Assembly (NCBI RefSeq): GCF_030272615.1
Contig: NC_081415.1
Coordinates: 104,028,796-104,092,795 of the forward strand
Origin: Cryptomeria japonica
Taxonomy: Eukaryota > Streptophyta > Pinopsida > Cupressales > Cupressaceae
DNA: 64,000 nt
Direction of reading: 5' to 3'
Shown: positions 33,136-46,402 of the stretch, piece by piece
Position numbering within the stretch: the first letter of the stretch is position 1
Layout of the letters: each line of letters begins with the position of its first letter
Translations under genes and position numbers: made by a program
The notes under the pieces: model-generated
What the model was told of the DNA's origin: nothing
Seen by the model: the letters and a program-made list of their open reading frames with translations, nothing else
The model's database searches: none

Positions 33136-36100
33136 TCATAAAGACCCCCCAAGGATGACTTTCTTCACCCCAAGCATAGAGCACAACTGAAGATAGCGTG
33201 ACGATGAAAAAGGTTTCATGAAGATGTCTACAACCTGCTTGGCAGTGGGAATGTACTCCAAAATGAGAGAACCATCTTGAATCAATTGGCAGATGAAATG
33301 CATGTGAATCTCAATATGCTTCGTCCATTGATGCTCTACCGGGTTGCGATAAATGTGAATAGCACTCTGATTGTCACACTAAAGAATAGTGGGACTATCA
33401 GGAGGAAAACCAAACTCAGTCATCAATAGTCGAAGCCATAAGATCTCCTGACTGGCAAGCACAATAGCGCGGTACTCAACCTCTGTAGATGATAATGCAT
33501 GAGCAGTCTACTTCTTGCAAGACCATGTGATAGGACCAGAGCCAAGACAGAAAACAAAGCCATAAGTAGACTTTCGATCATTGACATCACCAGCCCAATC
33601 TGAGTCAGTGTAGCCAACAATGTGAGGTTCCCCTGATGTGTAGTGAATGCCATGAGAAATAGAGCCCCAAATGTACTGCAAAATACATTTGGAAGCTTGC
33701 CAATGAATCTCATGAGGATCATGGGAGAATCAAGAGACAAGGACAACTGCAAAGGAAAGATCAGGATGTGTGTGTGTCAGGTACAACAAACTGCCAACCA
33801 ACTGCCTGTAAAGTGTAGAATCTACTGAAGCAGTGGAGCAAGTAGTAATCAAAACAACCCCTGACTAAAAAGGAGTAGGAGAAGGCTTGCTATCAAGAAT
33901 GCCAAAGCGTTGAAGCATGTCAAGAGCATACTTCTACTGGTAAATGAAGATCCCATCAGAAGACTGAATCACCTGATGACCAAGAAAAAAGTGCAGAAGA
34001 CCAAGCTCTATCATCTCAAACTGGTCCATCAAAGCTCGCTAAACATGTTGAATCATAGAGGACGAGCTACCTGTGATGAAGAGATCATCAACATATAACA
34101 CAAGAATTAGGATCTCACCCTCAAGATGTTGAATGTACACTGTGTGATCAGAATGATAGCGTGTGAAACCAGTGGAGAGCAAGAAAGAGTCCATCTTCTC
34201 ATACTAAGCCCAAGGGGCCTATTTGAGACCATACAATGAATGCTGAAGTTTGCAAACCAAAGAACTATCCTGCACAAATCCCTGAGGCTACTCCATTTAT
34301 ATTTCTTCCTGTAGGTCTCCATGCAAGAAATCGCTCTTCACATCCATCTGAAAAATGGGCCATCCCCTAGAAGCTGCAAGGGATAGTACAAAGTGAATAG
34401 AGTTCATCTTGGTGATAGGGGCAAAAGCCTTAGAGTAATCAATACCCTCAACCTGTAAGAAACCCTTCGCAACAAGACATCCTTTATACTTATCAATCAA
34501 ACCATCAACAACATACTTAAAGTGATACAACTAATGGCACCAAACCATCTTTTTGTCCTTAGGAAGAGGACAAAGATCCCAAGTATTATTTCTCATCAAA
34601 GAAGAATACTCCTCATTGATAGCACAATCCCACTCAGGGTTCTTGTTGCCTCTGAAAACTTCTAAGGATCATCTAAAATGGCATGATTCAAAAGACTAGA
34701 ACCCACAGTATGAGAATGGGTGCGACGGGTATCTAAAGGATCACCGACCATAGATCCTGCTGCCTCAACAGTAAAGCAAGCCCACTTAGGCATCTGAGGT
34801 GGAGCAGATGGAGGTGGGGATGGTGGATCATCAACAACATCATTAGAATCATCCTCAAAATAATCCTACAGAGATGCAGTGGGAGGATTAGGTAGAGGGG
34901 TAGACACTGGAGACAGGGTATCCATTGTGGGAAGGCACTCATCAAATTGAACATCCCGTCGAAACAAGACCTCTCTGGAATCAAGATCAAACAACCTATA
35001 TGCCCTAACATCCTCACAGTAGCCAACAAAAATGAGGGTTTAGCTCTTGCGCTCTATTTCTTTCCTCTAACCATCAGGAATAAATGCCCATGCCTCACTA
35101 CCAAATACTCAAAAAAAAGAAACATCAGACTTGTCATGAGACCAAGCCTCCTCAGGAGTCATATGTTGAATCGCCTTGTGAGGCATCTGATTCTAAATAT
35201 AGTTGGCACAATTGACCGCCTCAGCCCAAAAAGATGAATCCATGGACTTGGACTGAATCATACAATTCTCCATCTCCCATAAAGTTTTGTTCTTTCTCTC
35301 AGCGACACCATTCTGCTAAGAGGTGTAGGGAACAATAAACTAATGTTGTAAACCATGTTCAGTTCAAAAATCTCTAAAATCCTGATTCACATACTCCCCC
35401 CCATTATCTGTACGTATCCATCAAATAGAACAACCAGACTGCTTCTCTACAAATGTCTTGAAGATTAGAAATGAATCAAAGACATCAGACTTGTACTTAA
35501 GAAAGCACACCCATGTGCATCTGGAGAAGTCATCAATAAATGTGAGTACATACTTGGCCCCATAAAAAGGAGTAGGGACTGACATGAGGTCACTGTGAAT
35601 CAACTCCAAAGGTGCCAAAGCATGAGGGGCTCTTCCCTTCAAAAAGGGATCCATGTGATGCTTTCCAAGCATACAACCATGACAAACACCATCAGTGCAA
35701 GAAATCGGTGGGAGCCCAAGAACAAGTGCCTATGTACTCATCTACTGAAGATATCTATAAAGACGAGATGCTATATCAACACTCCCAGTAGCCACAACCA
35801 AATCAGAGTCATGGAGGTCTCGAATAACCACATCATGTGGTGAGAACTCAATTGTCTTACCAGAGCCAAAATGACAAATCTGATAAATGGACAAGAGGTT
35901 TGTCGAGATGTCAGGAACAACCAGAACATCCTGTAGAGTACCCCCATCCAAAGAGACCGAACCTGAACCCAAGACTGAAAGCTGAACAGAGTCACCCACT
36001 GCAATTTGTGAAGTACCACAAGAGGCAAGAGAAGTAACCAACTCTTGAGTGTGAATCATATGGTGAGAAGCACTAGAATCTAAAATCCAAGTGGACCCAT

Positions 36101-37070
36101 AGGTCGAAGCTCAAGCAGTGAGAGCATGGCCTTTCCCTATGGAAGGAAAAGACACCTAAGATGAGGAGATGTGATGCTGTTGCATGGTTTCCTCTAAAGC
36201 CTCTAATCATTTCCAACACCTGAAAACTAGATGTCCTTCCTTGCCACAAAAAATGCAAGTACCTCCTCATTTCTTCTTAGCCTTGGAGGAAGACTCACTA
36301 GATTGCGAAGATTTTCCTTTTTTTGGAGGAAATGGTGGTTTAGAATCAAACTTAGGAGGTGGCTTGGAGGAATGCTCACTGCCTGTAGAATTCTTCTTTG
36401 GCTTTGGTTTCTACTTTTGCTTTTCCTTAGAGGACTGAGCAACTAATGCTTTGTTCTTGGACCCTGAGAGCATGTCCAACTGAGAAAGGTGAGAGTACTC
36501 GCTAGACAAACGCTCACAAAACAAATCAAAGGTAGGCATGGTGAAACAAGCACCCAAGTCATCCATGGTGAAGTAGAAAGCAGAGGCAAAAAACTAAAAT
36601 GGACCTTGAAGCTTCGAAAGGATCAAGTGAATGCACTCTGGGTTTGTCTTGATCTTTCCACACCCCTAGAGAACAAATTTGGTAGTCTTGAATTTGTTTA
36701 AAAAATCCTCAATGGTGGGAAAGGAATCAGGTGACAAGGAAACCAACTCTGCCTCAATCTGTAATGCCTAGATCTCATTAACTCTCCCGAAGAGAGTCTC
36801 AAACTCTAACCACATAGCTCAAGGAGTTAGCAAAGCATCAAAGTGAAATAGAAGACTGTCAGAAACATGCAATGAGAGAAAACCCATGGCCTCATCTATC
36901 ATGTTTTTGTGATGAAGAATCTCAAAAGGACACTGCAATAGGGGCTGAACCTCATCCAAACAAGACCACAACCCTCGTGACGTGAGAATCCTCATGATGC
37001 GAGGCTTCCAGGTGTGATAGTTGTGTCATGTCAAAAACTCAACTGAAGAATCTACCATGAAACTCTGCAT
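33136..37070 (-). pseudogene. Copia gag-pol polyprotein of element G
   Basis: From right to left: gag from ATG 37070 with NYHTWKPRIMRILTSRGLW; an intact CCHC knuckle CIFCGKEGHLVFRC near 36240; protease WILDSSASHHM near 36080, where the catalytic DSG reads DSS (a G-to-A change); integrase (about 35700-35250) with HSDLMSVP, RTDNGGEY and NGVAERKN; one net frameshift between 35420 and 34530; RT with MDVKSDFLHGDLQEEI and LYVDDLFITG near 34085; RNase H with TDSDWAGD near 33600 and STEVEY. There are many TAG, TAA and TGA stops, mostly where Trp, Gln or Arg is expected. The element cannot make protein now. Confidence 0.9.
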
Positions 37071-38248
37071 CTGTACCTGCTTGTGTATTTTTTTATTATG
37101 TGATCTTTCAGAATAGACAGAAGATGCAAAAGGGTTTGTTTGTTTTGAGAGTTTTGGTGTACTAGATATCTGATATAAATGATAGAAAGAGAGAAAAAAA
37201 CACCCCCCAAAAGAGATAAACCCAAACCCTAGTACATACTGATAAGAAGGAAGAAGAGCATAAGAAAAAATTCAAACTGAAATCTCATGTACCTGATAAA
37301 AAATATGAGAAACAAGACCACATATCTAAATAGAGCATGCTGAGAGATTTCTAACACCTATTCATTTTCCAAAAATGGAGTCTGTTTGTCCATTCTACGG
37401 CCCCAGAAGTGCAGAAAAGAGACCCCACTTTGACTGGAAAAAATTATAGTCAAACAACAAATTTGAAAAAAAATTCCAAAACCACGAGGTCCGGCTCGGA
37501 ACCAACTTTCTGACACCTATTCATTTTTGAAAAAAAGACTCTGTATGCTCAAGATATGGCAAAAAAACCAACCCCCCCTAAAAGAGGCAAGAGGGAGGTT
37601 GTCTGGTGGCAGGGCCGAGCAGAGGTGGCTCGTGAGTCGTGCTCTGGTGGCGGTGGCTGGGCTGTGGCGGCGGGGGCCGATAGGGAAGCTTCTAGCAGGA
37701 GGGGGAGCTGCCACCGGGCGGGGAACAACTGACCGATGGGGAGGCTGTCGGTCGACGGGGGAGCTGCCGGTGGGTGGGGGCCGATGACAGTAGTGGCGGT
37801 GCTTGCTGCAGGACAGGGGCCCACGGTACCTTGAATACCATGGGGTAAACCCCTAAAATTAAATTTTTTTTTTTTTGAAAAATTGTTTGGCAAAAAAACC
37901 TTTTGATTGATGATTTTTTTATTTTTTTTGTAAAAAATCAAATTTCGGCCTGGATGTCATAAAAAGGCAATTTAAAAAAAATAAAAAATTCTCGAACTAT
38001 GTGCTAGGGTTGTACGACTTGGTACAGAACAAAAAAATGCCCCCAGAGGCTCAGGTGTCGAAAGTGGTCAAGTTTTATATGACCATAAGGGTTTTCGAGC
38101 CTTCTGAACACAATAGTGAGGTCCGTTTAGGCCCAAAGTGCTCAAAAAAAAGGCCTATCCCTAGGTGCACAAAAAAAACTTCTAAAACCCTAGATCTGCT
38201 TCCAATGCAAAAACACTCAAAACAAGAACAGGTAGCTGCAGATCTGAA
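37071..38248 (-). other. 5' leader of element G with a GC-rich island
   Basis: There is no gag start upstream of 37070. At 37590-37850 lies a GC-rich island with GGCGGTGGC-type and repeated GGGGGAGCTGCC and GGGGGCCGAT units in otherwise AT-rich DNA. Long open frames there on both strands reflect composition. T- and A-runs flank it. It may be a separate insertion or a structured RNA leader. Confidence 0.5.
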
Positions 38249-38260
38249 GCTCTGATACCA
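38249..38260 (-). other. Primer binding site of element G
   Basis: TGGTATCAGAGC on the minus strand, directly beside the 5' LTR. Confidence 0.92.
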
Positions 38261-38625
38261 TGTGAGAGTTGAGAAATACAACACCACAAGAGCCCAAATG
38301 ATCTCTTCAAGCTGAATAAACCTATTACAAGGAGAAGCAAGGAAGCAATAGAGAAAAAATGAAATACACAGGAAATGCTCAAAAAGATGAGAGCTCTATA
38401 TTCACAAAAATGTGTAATAGAATAATGATACAAAGAAAAGAATTCAACCTCTAATAGGTCAAGAAACCCTAAAAGGGAAAACCCTAGACTTGCACATAAT
38501 AATTAATAAAAGAATTAATTATTATGCACCTAATGTTAGCTTAAGTGTAAAAGAGATAAAGGGGAACTTAATTAATTAAACAAATGTCGTTTAATTAATC
38601 AAGTAAAGACCCGATTACTCTAACA
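38261..38625 (-). repeat. 5' LTR of element G (365 bp)
   Basis: Second copy of 32559-32923, with the same length and boundaries. Confidence 0.93.
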
Positions 38626-39846
38626 TATTTGTGGTGTGATAATCGATGCAGGGTGTGCCAATGCAGATTAGATTTGGTGAAGGAAACCATGAGATCATTT
38701 ATGGTGATTGACAAGTTCAAGGCCAACAAACGAGTTGCAGACTACTAAGTATAGTAAATGTGCACAAGAAGGATTAGAAGATGGTGTGTTATCTGATTTG
38801 TTACAGGTTGTCAATCCCCGAGTAGATGAGATATGATTTGATACAGCTCATAGTCGGTGAGAGAAAACCCTAGCGCACCAAGTTTGAAGTTATATTTTGG
38901 CACGAAAGCATAAAGATAAATGTGCAGATCAAAGATCATAGTGGATTGATGCTGCAAGATGTTGTAGCCCAGATAGAGAAGAAGAAGAGCATGTTTTAGT
39001 CCAAGTACAATCTATAGAAGATCATAGTGACTGAGTGTTGAAGAGGCATAACCGGTGACAGGGTTTAACAAAGTTTAAATCAGTGAGGTTAAGGTAACCG
39101 GTAAGATGCTAAAGATTGTAGAAGTTAAGTGAACTGATAGTGTTCCAATAGGTAAGAAGGAAACAAAGAGGGAATCAATACAGTGTGAGTATCTAAGAAG
39201 ATCTAGCAAGGTAAAGGCAGAGTAGAAGGGAATCAGACAGAGAGGTCTGAGAACTGGTAAACAGGTGCATGGTCTGACAGCCCATCCAGCTGGTACAGTC
39301 TGAACCGATAAGGCAATAGTAGTGAGTAGAGGAAGAGACAAAGAGGGTGAGTAGAGAACTGAGAGAGAACAAAGCAGGGTTGAACTAGAAGAGAAGAGGT
39401 GAACCGAAAGAGAGATTATTTGCAGAGGTTACAAAACTCATTTGTAACTGGGACATTACTACTATTCTGATATAACATATTGTAATCACTGCGTTGGTGC
39501 TCCTTGGGTTGGTGTCCTAAATTAGGGGTTGGTACTCCTTGGGTTGGTTCCCTAAACTTTGTAATACAATGTTTATTGTGATGTTGGATTGGAGCAATAA
39601 ACTCCAACAACATTTCTCACTGAGGTTTTTCCCACATTGGGTTTTCCTCATACATTCGGTGTTATGTGATGTGTATTTGTGTGTGCTTGCATCTTGATGT
39701 CTTCCCTTATCTCATCGATATATTTACTTTGTTTTTGAACTACGAATCGGTACACACTTTTAGGATTAAAAGGTTAAGGTTTTTTATAACCACTGATTCA
39801 CCCCCCCCCCCTCTCAGTGGCACCTTGTGTTCTACAATTAGGATAC

Positions 39847-42800
39847 TATCATGCCCAAAGTTTTGGGCATGAACGGGATAATTTTTTTTTTAAATCACAA
39901 CTTAATAACATTAAATTTGCTAAAAAGAAATGCACTAGCAAGTTTGTCTTAACTATGTGTGAGTTAACCCTAACCACTAACTCAAGAAGAGATATTAATT
40001 TAAATCAAATGCGGAACACTAAAAGAATTATATATTATCTCATCGATTTTAATCAATAAATTAATCTAGTCAATTAAATGACGTAGATAAAATTAATCTC
40101 CAATAACCATTAATTGATTTTAGGGACAATTTAAATTAGTCCTAGCACTTAGTTTATAAATGTCTATATTTTATTTTAACAATAATTGAAATGTGTTTAA
40201 ACTAAATTGATATAAAAGGTCAATTAAATCCATAACGAAAATCATCCTATAAGGTTTAATCTCCAAAACCTATATCAGATTAAACTCCAAAAATAATAAT
40301 AAAATTTTAAACCTCATTTTAAAATGTACCCTTATGTTTATCAAAAACATATAAACTCTCTCTCTCTCTCTATCTATCTATCTATATATATATACATAAA
40401 TATGTTTTCACATTATTAATAAATAATCATGAAAAACTCTAATTTTAAATATTATAATAATGCCCTTTCTTTTATTTTCATTCCTTACTTCTTATATTAT
40501 CTTTCAAATACCCTAGCCCAAACTGGGTTAGGGTTTTGAATCTTTTTGTTGTTGCAGGGGGCCCAATGTATGAGCAAGGTGGAGGGCGAGTAGCCGAAGT
40601 TCTTGAAGAGGGAGGCGAAGGCCATGGGGGGTGCTCCCCGCAGGGGCAGCCACTGTTGAGCCTGTAGGTCGCAGTCCACAGAGGCGGCCTAGGTCACCGC
40701 TGTGGGACGTGGCCCGCAGCCCTACAATGCTGCCGTTGTGGGGCGCCACCCACAGAGGGGGCCGAAGCCTCCCACTGTGGGTTGTGGCCACCACTGGGGG
40801 TTCGCCACCCACTATGCAGGGGGCCGAGCCCTTACCAAGGGTTTTCAAATGTTTTTTTTTTTTAAAATTTGTTCGTAATATTTTTTTTTTATAAAAAATA
40901 TAATTATATATATATATACATATATATATTTATATATATATAATTATATTATATATATTTATATATTTTAATATAAATTTAAATAAATATATATATATAT
41001 ATATATTTATTTATTTATATACATATATTTTGGATACTCATTAGATTTAGGGCTAAGTTTTCTTTTAAGCAAATATATATATATATATATATATATTTCT
41101 CTTTTAAAAAAAAACATAGAACAAATTATTAATAATCCTCATATTTAAATCAAGGTCTTTTTTTTCTTTGTTTTAAATCCCAAGTTGCTAAAATCTGTGA
41201 TAAAATATTTAACCTTAAATTTATTTTAAACCAATGATGGAATTCAATATTTAAACAACATTTAAAATAAGAAGGATATTAATTAAATTAGATAGGCTAT
41301 TTAACTTTAGATTTTATTTCTGCAAATAAGTAATTAACAGAGTTAAATGAATATGAACAACAACTATATAAATATGTGATTATTTAAATTAGATAGACCA
41401 TTTAATTCTAGATTTTAATTTCTACAAATAAATATGTGATTTTAATTTTTGCAACTTTATTTACCTAGAATCATTTGAATCTATCCTTAGAGATATGCAA
41501 ATAGGAAATAAACTGAATATTTATTTTCAAAGTAACATGCATGCACTCATTAAACTTTTTAAGAACAACACAAGCTAAAACCCAACATAATCATTTCATT
41601 TATGCAATAATAGATTAACAGAAATAATGCATTTATTTGAGGCATTTTTAGAATACAATATAGACATTATTACAAGAGGGAGAAAATACCCAAACTAGTC
41701 CCTCATTTTCATTCCCAAATAGATACATTTTCTATTAAAATAGATACATTTTCTTTTCAAAGTAATTACAACATATAGTTTCCCTTTCACATTGCTGCAC
41801 TTTAAAATATAAAATATTTCATTCCCAAATCTTTTTCTGCAAACAATAAATCCAACAATCTTCTACTTGTCCATTTTCTTTTTCTTTCAACAACCTGCAA
41901 ATAAAGCAAAAGGGCTATGACCATGGAGTGCTCACCTCCCAGCCTAGGCTTACTAGAAGTCACCCCCGAGCTTGGAGAACCAAGCCCTAGACAGGTTACA
42001 CATATGCAAACACAAAAAACAAGGGATAACAAACACAACAACATATTCCCAACCCAGGCTACACTGCACCACAGAGTGTGATGTCTTTTCAAGGGTGGTA
42101 GTGGACCAAATACACTGAGGAGACTGCAAGACTGGTAGAACACTAAGCCACCTCATGGCAACCAAAGATATTTCATAAGTAAAATAACCCCACATCCTTA
42201 TTCCCCCCCAAGGCATTCATGCCATATTTCCCTCCTTATGAGCCCAAATGCATAAACAGGCCATGCAGCAAGGGTCACAAATATATCCCTTGAGATCACT
42301 CTCAAAATGAGAGCCTCTCACTCGAGGGCTATCAAACTTCTACCACCCACAAGACCATCCTCTCTCCCAAGAGTAGGAGGCCTTGGTTACTCCCAAAACA
42401 CAGAATGCATACAAGAAATCCAAGACATAACGCATAATAGTTTTCACAAAAGAAAATGCAAGAGAACAACTTTTTCACATAAACAATCTTTCCAAAAGTA
42501 TCATACAACATGAAAGCAAACAAGAAGAAGTTAAACCAACCTTCAAACTGCCCAAAGGTATGCTAGATCTAGTTGAGGATGAGTAGCCCAGTTCCACAAT
42601 CCTTGTTTCTCTACACTTAGCCAAATTCCTATACCAAATCTTTTCTTTTCAAAATTGCATTGTCTCCAAAAATGGAGAGTGGGTGATTACCCACAAAATC
42701 TCTCATTCTTGCCTAAGAAGACCTCAGTGAGAGTTCTCACAGGTTTCTAAAATTGAAAAAGGAAAAAGTCCGAAAAAGATCAAAAGGGATCTCTCATCAA

Positions 42801-43827
42801 AAAGGAAAGTTAACTAACCTAGATGATGCCTTCTAAATTCAATTTTCGCACATCTTAGAAAACTTATTTTTTAGGGTGACTAAACAACCACATGGGAGTT
42901 GTCACATGCCTAAAATTACTCCTAACCCTTAGGTATACCTTATGGGCTTTAGGAAACACCTTTAAACTACCCCTAGGAGTCCATTTAACCCCTTTTAAAC
43001 CCATCTAAAGTTAACTTTCGGGTCAAACCTACCCAAGGAAAATATAGAACCACATTAAATTATTTGAAAAAGCTATGGTTAAACAACTCCCTCCAAGAGA
43101 CAATTCAAAAATCAAGACATAAATCAACACGTGTCAAGTGACACAATAAAATACTTTACAACATTACACATGAAATTTTGTGTCTTGTTGGATTTACACA
43201 AATTAATAAATTCAATTTAACACACATGCAACCTACACTTTCACAAATAAAATACGATACAAACGGGGTGTTGTCTCTCCAAATAGACAAACCCTGGTTT
43301 TACGAATGTACATAGGTCTAGGTTTGGTTCTCCATAATATTTCCATGGTCACATGGATAATTTGACCATGGATAATTTTCCTGCGTATCGCAATTACACA
43401 TTAGTACTTCCAAATAACCTCATATAACATTTAAACACATGAATAAGAATACACGTCAAACACTCTGCATACAATTGATATTAAACAAAAATCAATATGT
43501 CTTATATCAAAATAAATCCACATAAGCAATTATCATAATCCTCATAATTTTGATCCATACATAAAACATGCATCCTATTTCTATCATCATAGTAAAGTCC
43601 TGCAAATCCAATAATGGCATACACCATCTCAAATTTATCCTATTCTAGAATCATATAGAGTTCTATGTCTATAATGCATAGAAATGAAGCATCAATATAT
43701 ATCAATGTTATCCAAATCATGAAATCATATAAGTTCCAAATCCATAATGTATAAAAATAAAGCAACCATAATAGTCTCAATATGAAAAATACTGAAATGC
43801 TAGGATGAGTCGGGGTAAGGCCTCACA
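39847..43827 (+). mobile_element. Solo LTR X, about 4 kb, Ty3/Gypsy (Del/Tekay-like)
   Basis: GATAC flanks it on both sides (39842-39846 and 43828-43832). The LTR of element D reads through on removal (ATTAG-GATAC-AAAGAGG). It starts TATCATGCCC with the palindrome ATGCCCAAAGTTTTGGGCAT at 39850-39869 and ends GGGGTAAGGCCTCACA. TGTCA-type starts with a self-complementary GCCC/GGGC block and long LTRs are typical of Del/Tekay chromoviruses, so the family is an inference. No gag or pol is inside. It contains CT, TCTA and TA microsatellites (40356-40405, 40895-41100) and a GC-rich island (40548-40845). Open frames inside are not genes. Confidence 0.75.
40548..40845. repeat. GC-rich imperfect repeat island inside solo LTR X
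   Basis: Units of about 45-50 bases with CCCACAGAGGSGGCC- and GTGGGNNGTGGCC-like text. It is sharply bounded by T-rich DNA on both sides. The open frames at 40497-40894 on both strands are due to this composition. Confidence 0.55.
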
Positions 43828-44132
43828 GATACAAAGAGGATTGCACCATCTAGATTTGTTAGATGATTCATCTACATTAGTTCACATTATTAATCTCATT
43901 GTAATATCATTATATCTTGCGCTAGAGAAGTGATATTCAATTTTCAAGTCCATTGTATCTTTCCCTAGGGAAGTGCACGTTAGCTTGTAAGTCTATTCAG
44001 GGAGCATTGAGCTTCCTTAGCAATGAGCCTAAAATAAACATTGTAATATCTATTTTTGTACTTTACTTCTGTAGATCTGATTTAATGTTTTAAAGGTTGA
44101 TTATTTTTTCTCAATGTCCGAGCATGTTCAAC
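43828..44132 (+). repeat. 5' LTR of element D, last part
   Basis: It resumes with GATACAAAGAGGATTGCACC, matching ACTACAAAGAGGATTGCAC near 61650 in the 3' LTR, and ends GTTCAACA. A decayed primer site ATTGGTATTAGAG follows (44133-44145). Confidence 0.8.
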
Positions 44133-44269
44133 AATTGGTATTAGAGAAATGCTCCTAAGGTAACAATATAACAATTGAGGTAGATCCTACATTTGAACAC
44201 ATAGGTTTTTGGAGTGATGATGAATAGTGAGATTTATCTGCAAGAAGACTTAGAATCATTTGAACCTAA

Positions 44270-45040
44270 AGATGGGATATTGATCTTGTTGATTGTGAGG
44301 TTGATCTTGAAGGAGAGCTTCGGTCTACCCTTGATGATTTAGATGTTGCAAGGGAAGAATGTGAGGATTATAAAACCAAACTCAATAAGGCATAAAAGAT
44401 GATTGTCGGACTAAAAACTCAAGTTGCAAGAAGTAAGGAATGCAAAGACAAACTCAAAATGATAGAAGATGAAATTATCAAACTAAATAATGAGAATGAA
44501 GGAAGTAGAAGTTGTGATGATAAACTCGAGAAGGTAGAAAATGACATAGTAAATCTAAAGATTCAAGTTGAAGAAGGACAAAAGATTGTTGATTATATTT
44601 TAATGGTAATTATTTTCCTTGCAATAATATTGGACATAAGGTTGTTGAATGTAAGATTGGAATGAACATGAATTCATTTATGCCCTCAAGGCCTTGACCA
44701 TTTAATGTTTAGTGCTATGCTTGCAAAAAAATTCATCATAAGGTTACTGAATGCAAAAGTGGAATGATGAGGAATGGTCTCATGAATATGAACAATGCTA
44801 GGAATGTTCAAACTTTTAATGGTTACTATTACACATGCAACAAAGTTTGCCATAAGGATGTTGACTATAGATGTAATGTGAGATGGAGTGGAAATGATTT
44901 GTAGCATGCCATTACCTATTATAATTGCAATAAACAATGACATATTGCCAATTCTTGCAAAGTAAAGAATGTCAAGTCTCCAGTTCCACAAAAGAAGGTT
45001 GATCTAGTTCATATGAAGAAAGAGATGGAAAAGATATGAT
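44270..45040 (+). pseudogene. Decayed gag-like ORF1 of element D
   Basis: It reads VDLEGELRSTLDDLDVAREE, clearly related to the coiled-coil part of the gag of element B, then a heptad-rich stretch (44399-44600) and four decayed CCHC knuckles (44593-44967). The best is CYACKKIHHKVTEC; others have Tyr for Cys or stops. There is no UBN2 region before it. Several stops and frame changes occur. Its role would have been the particle protein. Confidence 0.65.
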
Positions 45041-45549
45041 TTAAGAATTCAGAAGTAAATAAAATAAATGATGTGAAGGATGGGTTTGTACCCAAGGGTG
45101 GTGCAGATGATTATTCTAAAAATTAAAAGGAAATGGTATAGGTTTAGGGGGAGTCATATTTGCAAACTTTTCAGATCCCCTTGTGATCGTAGATGTTGAA
45201 ATCTTCAACATAATGGTCAAAGATGATGTGGGTATGATGGTGTAGTGATACTAAGTCATTAGGTTGAATTTTCAAAGAAATTAATTTCCTTGTGGAGGAT
45301 TGCAGAGTGTTTGATAGATCCTTGTTATGTAAGAAGGGTTAAAAGTTGTTAAGCCTAATGAACAATTAATGTGGCAGAAATGAGAAGTATATATAAAACA
45401 CTTGATCTTGTTTCACCTCATTAAAAGCATTCAAGAGTGAATGAGGAGTTTAAGATTAAGGAAAAACTTGTAAGTGCATCCATGTGAAAACCCTAGCCAT
45501 TATATTTTTGGGAACATTCAATATTTTCTGCAAAACCTAAGTTCAAAAA
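45041..45549 (+). other. Spacer between ORF1 and ORF2 of element D
   Basis: Noncoding, with one AGGGGGAG box near 45147. It corresponds in position to 53664-54223 of element C. Confidence 0.5.
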
Positions 45550-46402
45550 TTGATAATGGCCACTCCTAGGGTTATAGACATTGTGGACAAGCCAAGAACT
45601 CCATTCAAGAAATTCCCATTGAATTACACTATGAATGACACAAATGATGCATTTTCACATGTGCTCATCAATGTTATTCACACTAAGGATGTGCATATTT
45701 ACATTCATGCTCACTTGGATGAGTATGATCATATGAAAATGGGATAGTTCAAAGAAGACAATTTGTTGGATGACCAATTCATGTTGAAACCAAAATATGA
45801 TAGTGTAGGACAAAACAAATTGGATTTTTGTAGTTGTCTCCCTATATTTTATGAAGAAAATAGGATAAAGATTGTATTGAGTCATATACATGAAGAAATC
45901 ATCTAGTTAGATTAGCCCTACTTGATAGCAAACAAGGATATAAAGGAAGTGACAAGTTTGTGTTCCACTAGAGAGGTATTTGCACTAAAATCTATGAAGA
46001 ACGTAGTCATAAGGTTAACCAAAGAAAAATTTGACCAAAGGGAACTTACAATTTATGACATTGTTGATTTGGGAGTTAGGTATGTCTCCATGGGAGTTGC
46101 ACATAAAATTTGCTTTACTAATACAAATGGTTCTACATTTGCACCTACCATACATATTGTGTATCAAATGGTAAAGGAGGGTAAATATTTTCATGTGTGA
46201 GCTTTGAAGACAACAGTTGATGGATAATTTAGACAACATAAAGGAAATAAAGTTTCCTATCGGTATGGATCTTTGATTATTTTTTAATGTTATATTTCAT
46301 GAGAGATTGATAGGAATTAAGAACATGTTTGTAGGAAAAATGTTTATGTTGGAGGGAATACATTCATATATTTTCATATGGAAAGGCTAGTGATGTAGCC
46401 TA
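45550..46402 (+). pseudogene. ORF2 of element D, first part
   Basis: Starts near MATPRVIDIVDKPRTPF. Further on, the text around IVYQMVKEGKYFHV and FRQHKGNKVSYRYGSLI lines up with LAYKIVKKGMKIDL and TIRKPKKNNSANTLKFGSLL of element C ORF2. Stops near 45745, 45904, 45913 and 46198 are TAG/TGA. Element H interrupts it at 46408. Confidence 0.65.

Larger units (their letters stand above)
32559..38625 (-). mobile_element. Element G: complete reversed Ty1/Copia retrotransposon
   Basis: A 6067-bp element on the minus strand with two LTRs of 365 bp (32559-32923, 38261-38625), an initiator-Met primer site (38249-38260), gag-pol and a polypurine tract TTAAGGGGGG (minus, about 32924-32933). Duplications TATCT (32554-32558) and TATTT (38626-38630) differ by one C-to-T. 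Gag starts like RE1-type Copia polyproteins. It lies inside the 3' LTR of B. Confidence 0.93.
25664..39836 (+). mobile_element. Element B: Sirevirus-like element with gag-like ORF only
   Basis: It has LTRs of about 2.5 kb (25664-28190 and 31228-39836, the latter holding element G), an intact primer site, a gag-like ORF1 and several polypurine boxes, but no protease, integrase or RT. ATTAG stands at 25659-25663 and at 39837-39841, directly at both ends. Without G it is about 8.1 kb. It inserted in the 5' LTR of element D. It must have used enzymes from an autonomous relative. Confidence 0.92.
31228..39836 (+). repeat. 3' LTR of element B, split by element G
   Basis: The two pieces 31228-32558 and 38631-39836 together match the 5' LTR. 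The end CTTGTGTTCTACA is followed by the second ATTAG. In the intact copy near 26995-27012 the sequence runs unbroken where G is inserted here. Confidence 0.9.

Noticed and set aside
37549-37941. Proline/alanine-rich frame of 130 codons on the minus strand
   Set aside because: It lies in the leader of element G upstream of the gag start, arises from a GC-rich island, and has equally open frames on the other strand.
40497-40894. Frames on both strands in a GC-rich island
   Set aside because: Composition effect within a solo LTR; no domain recognised.
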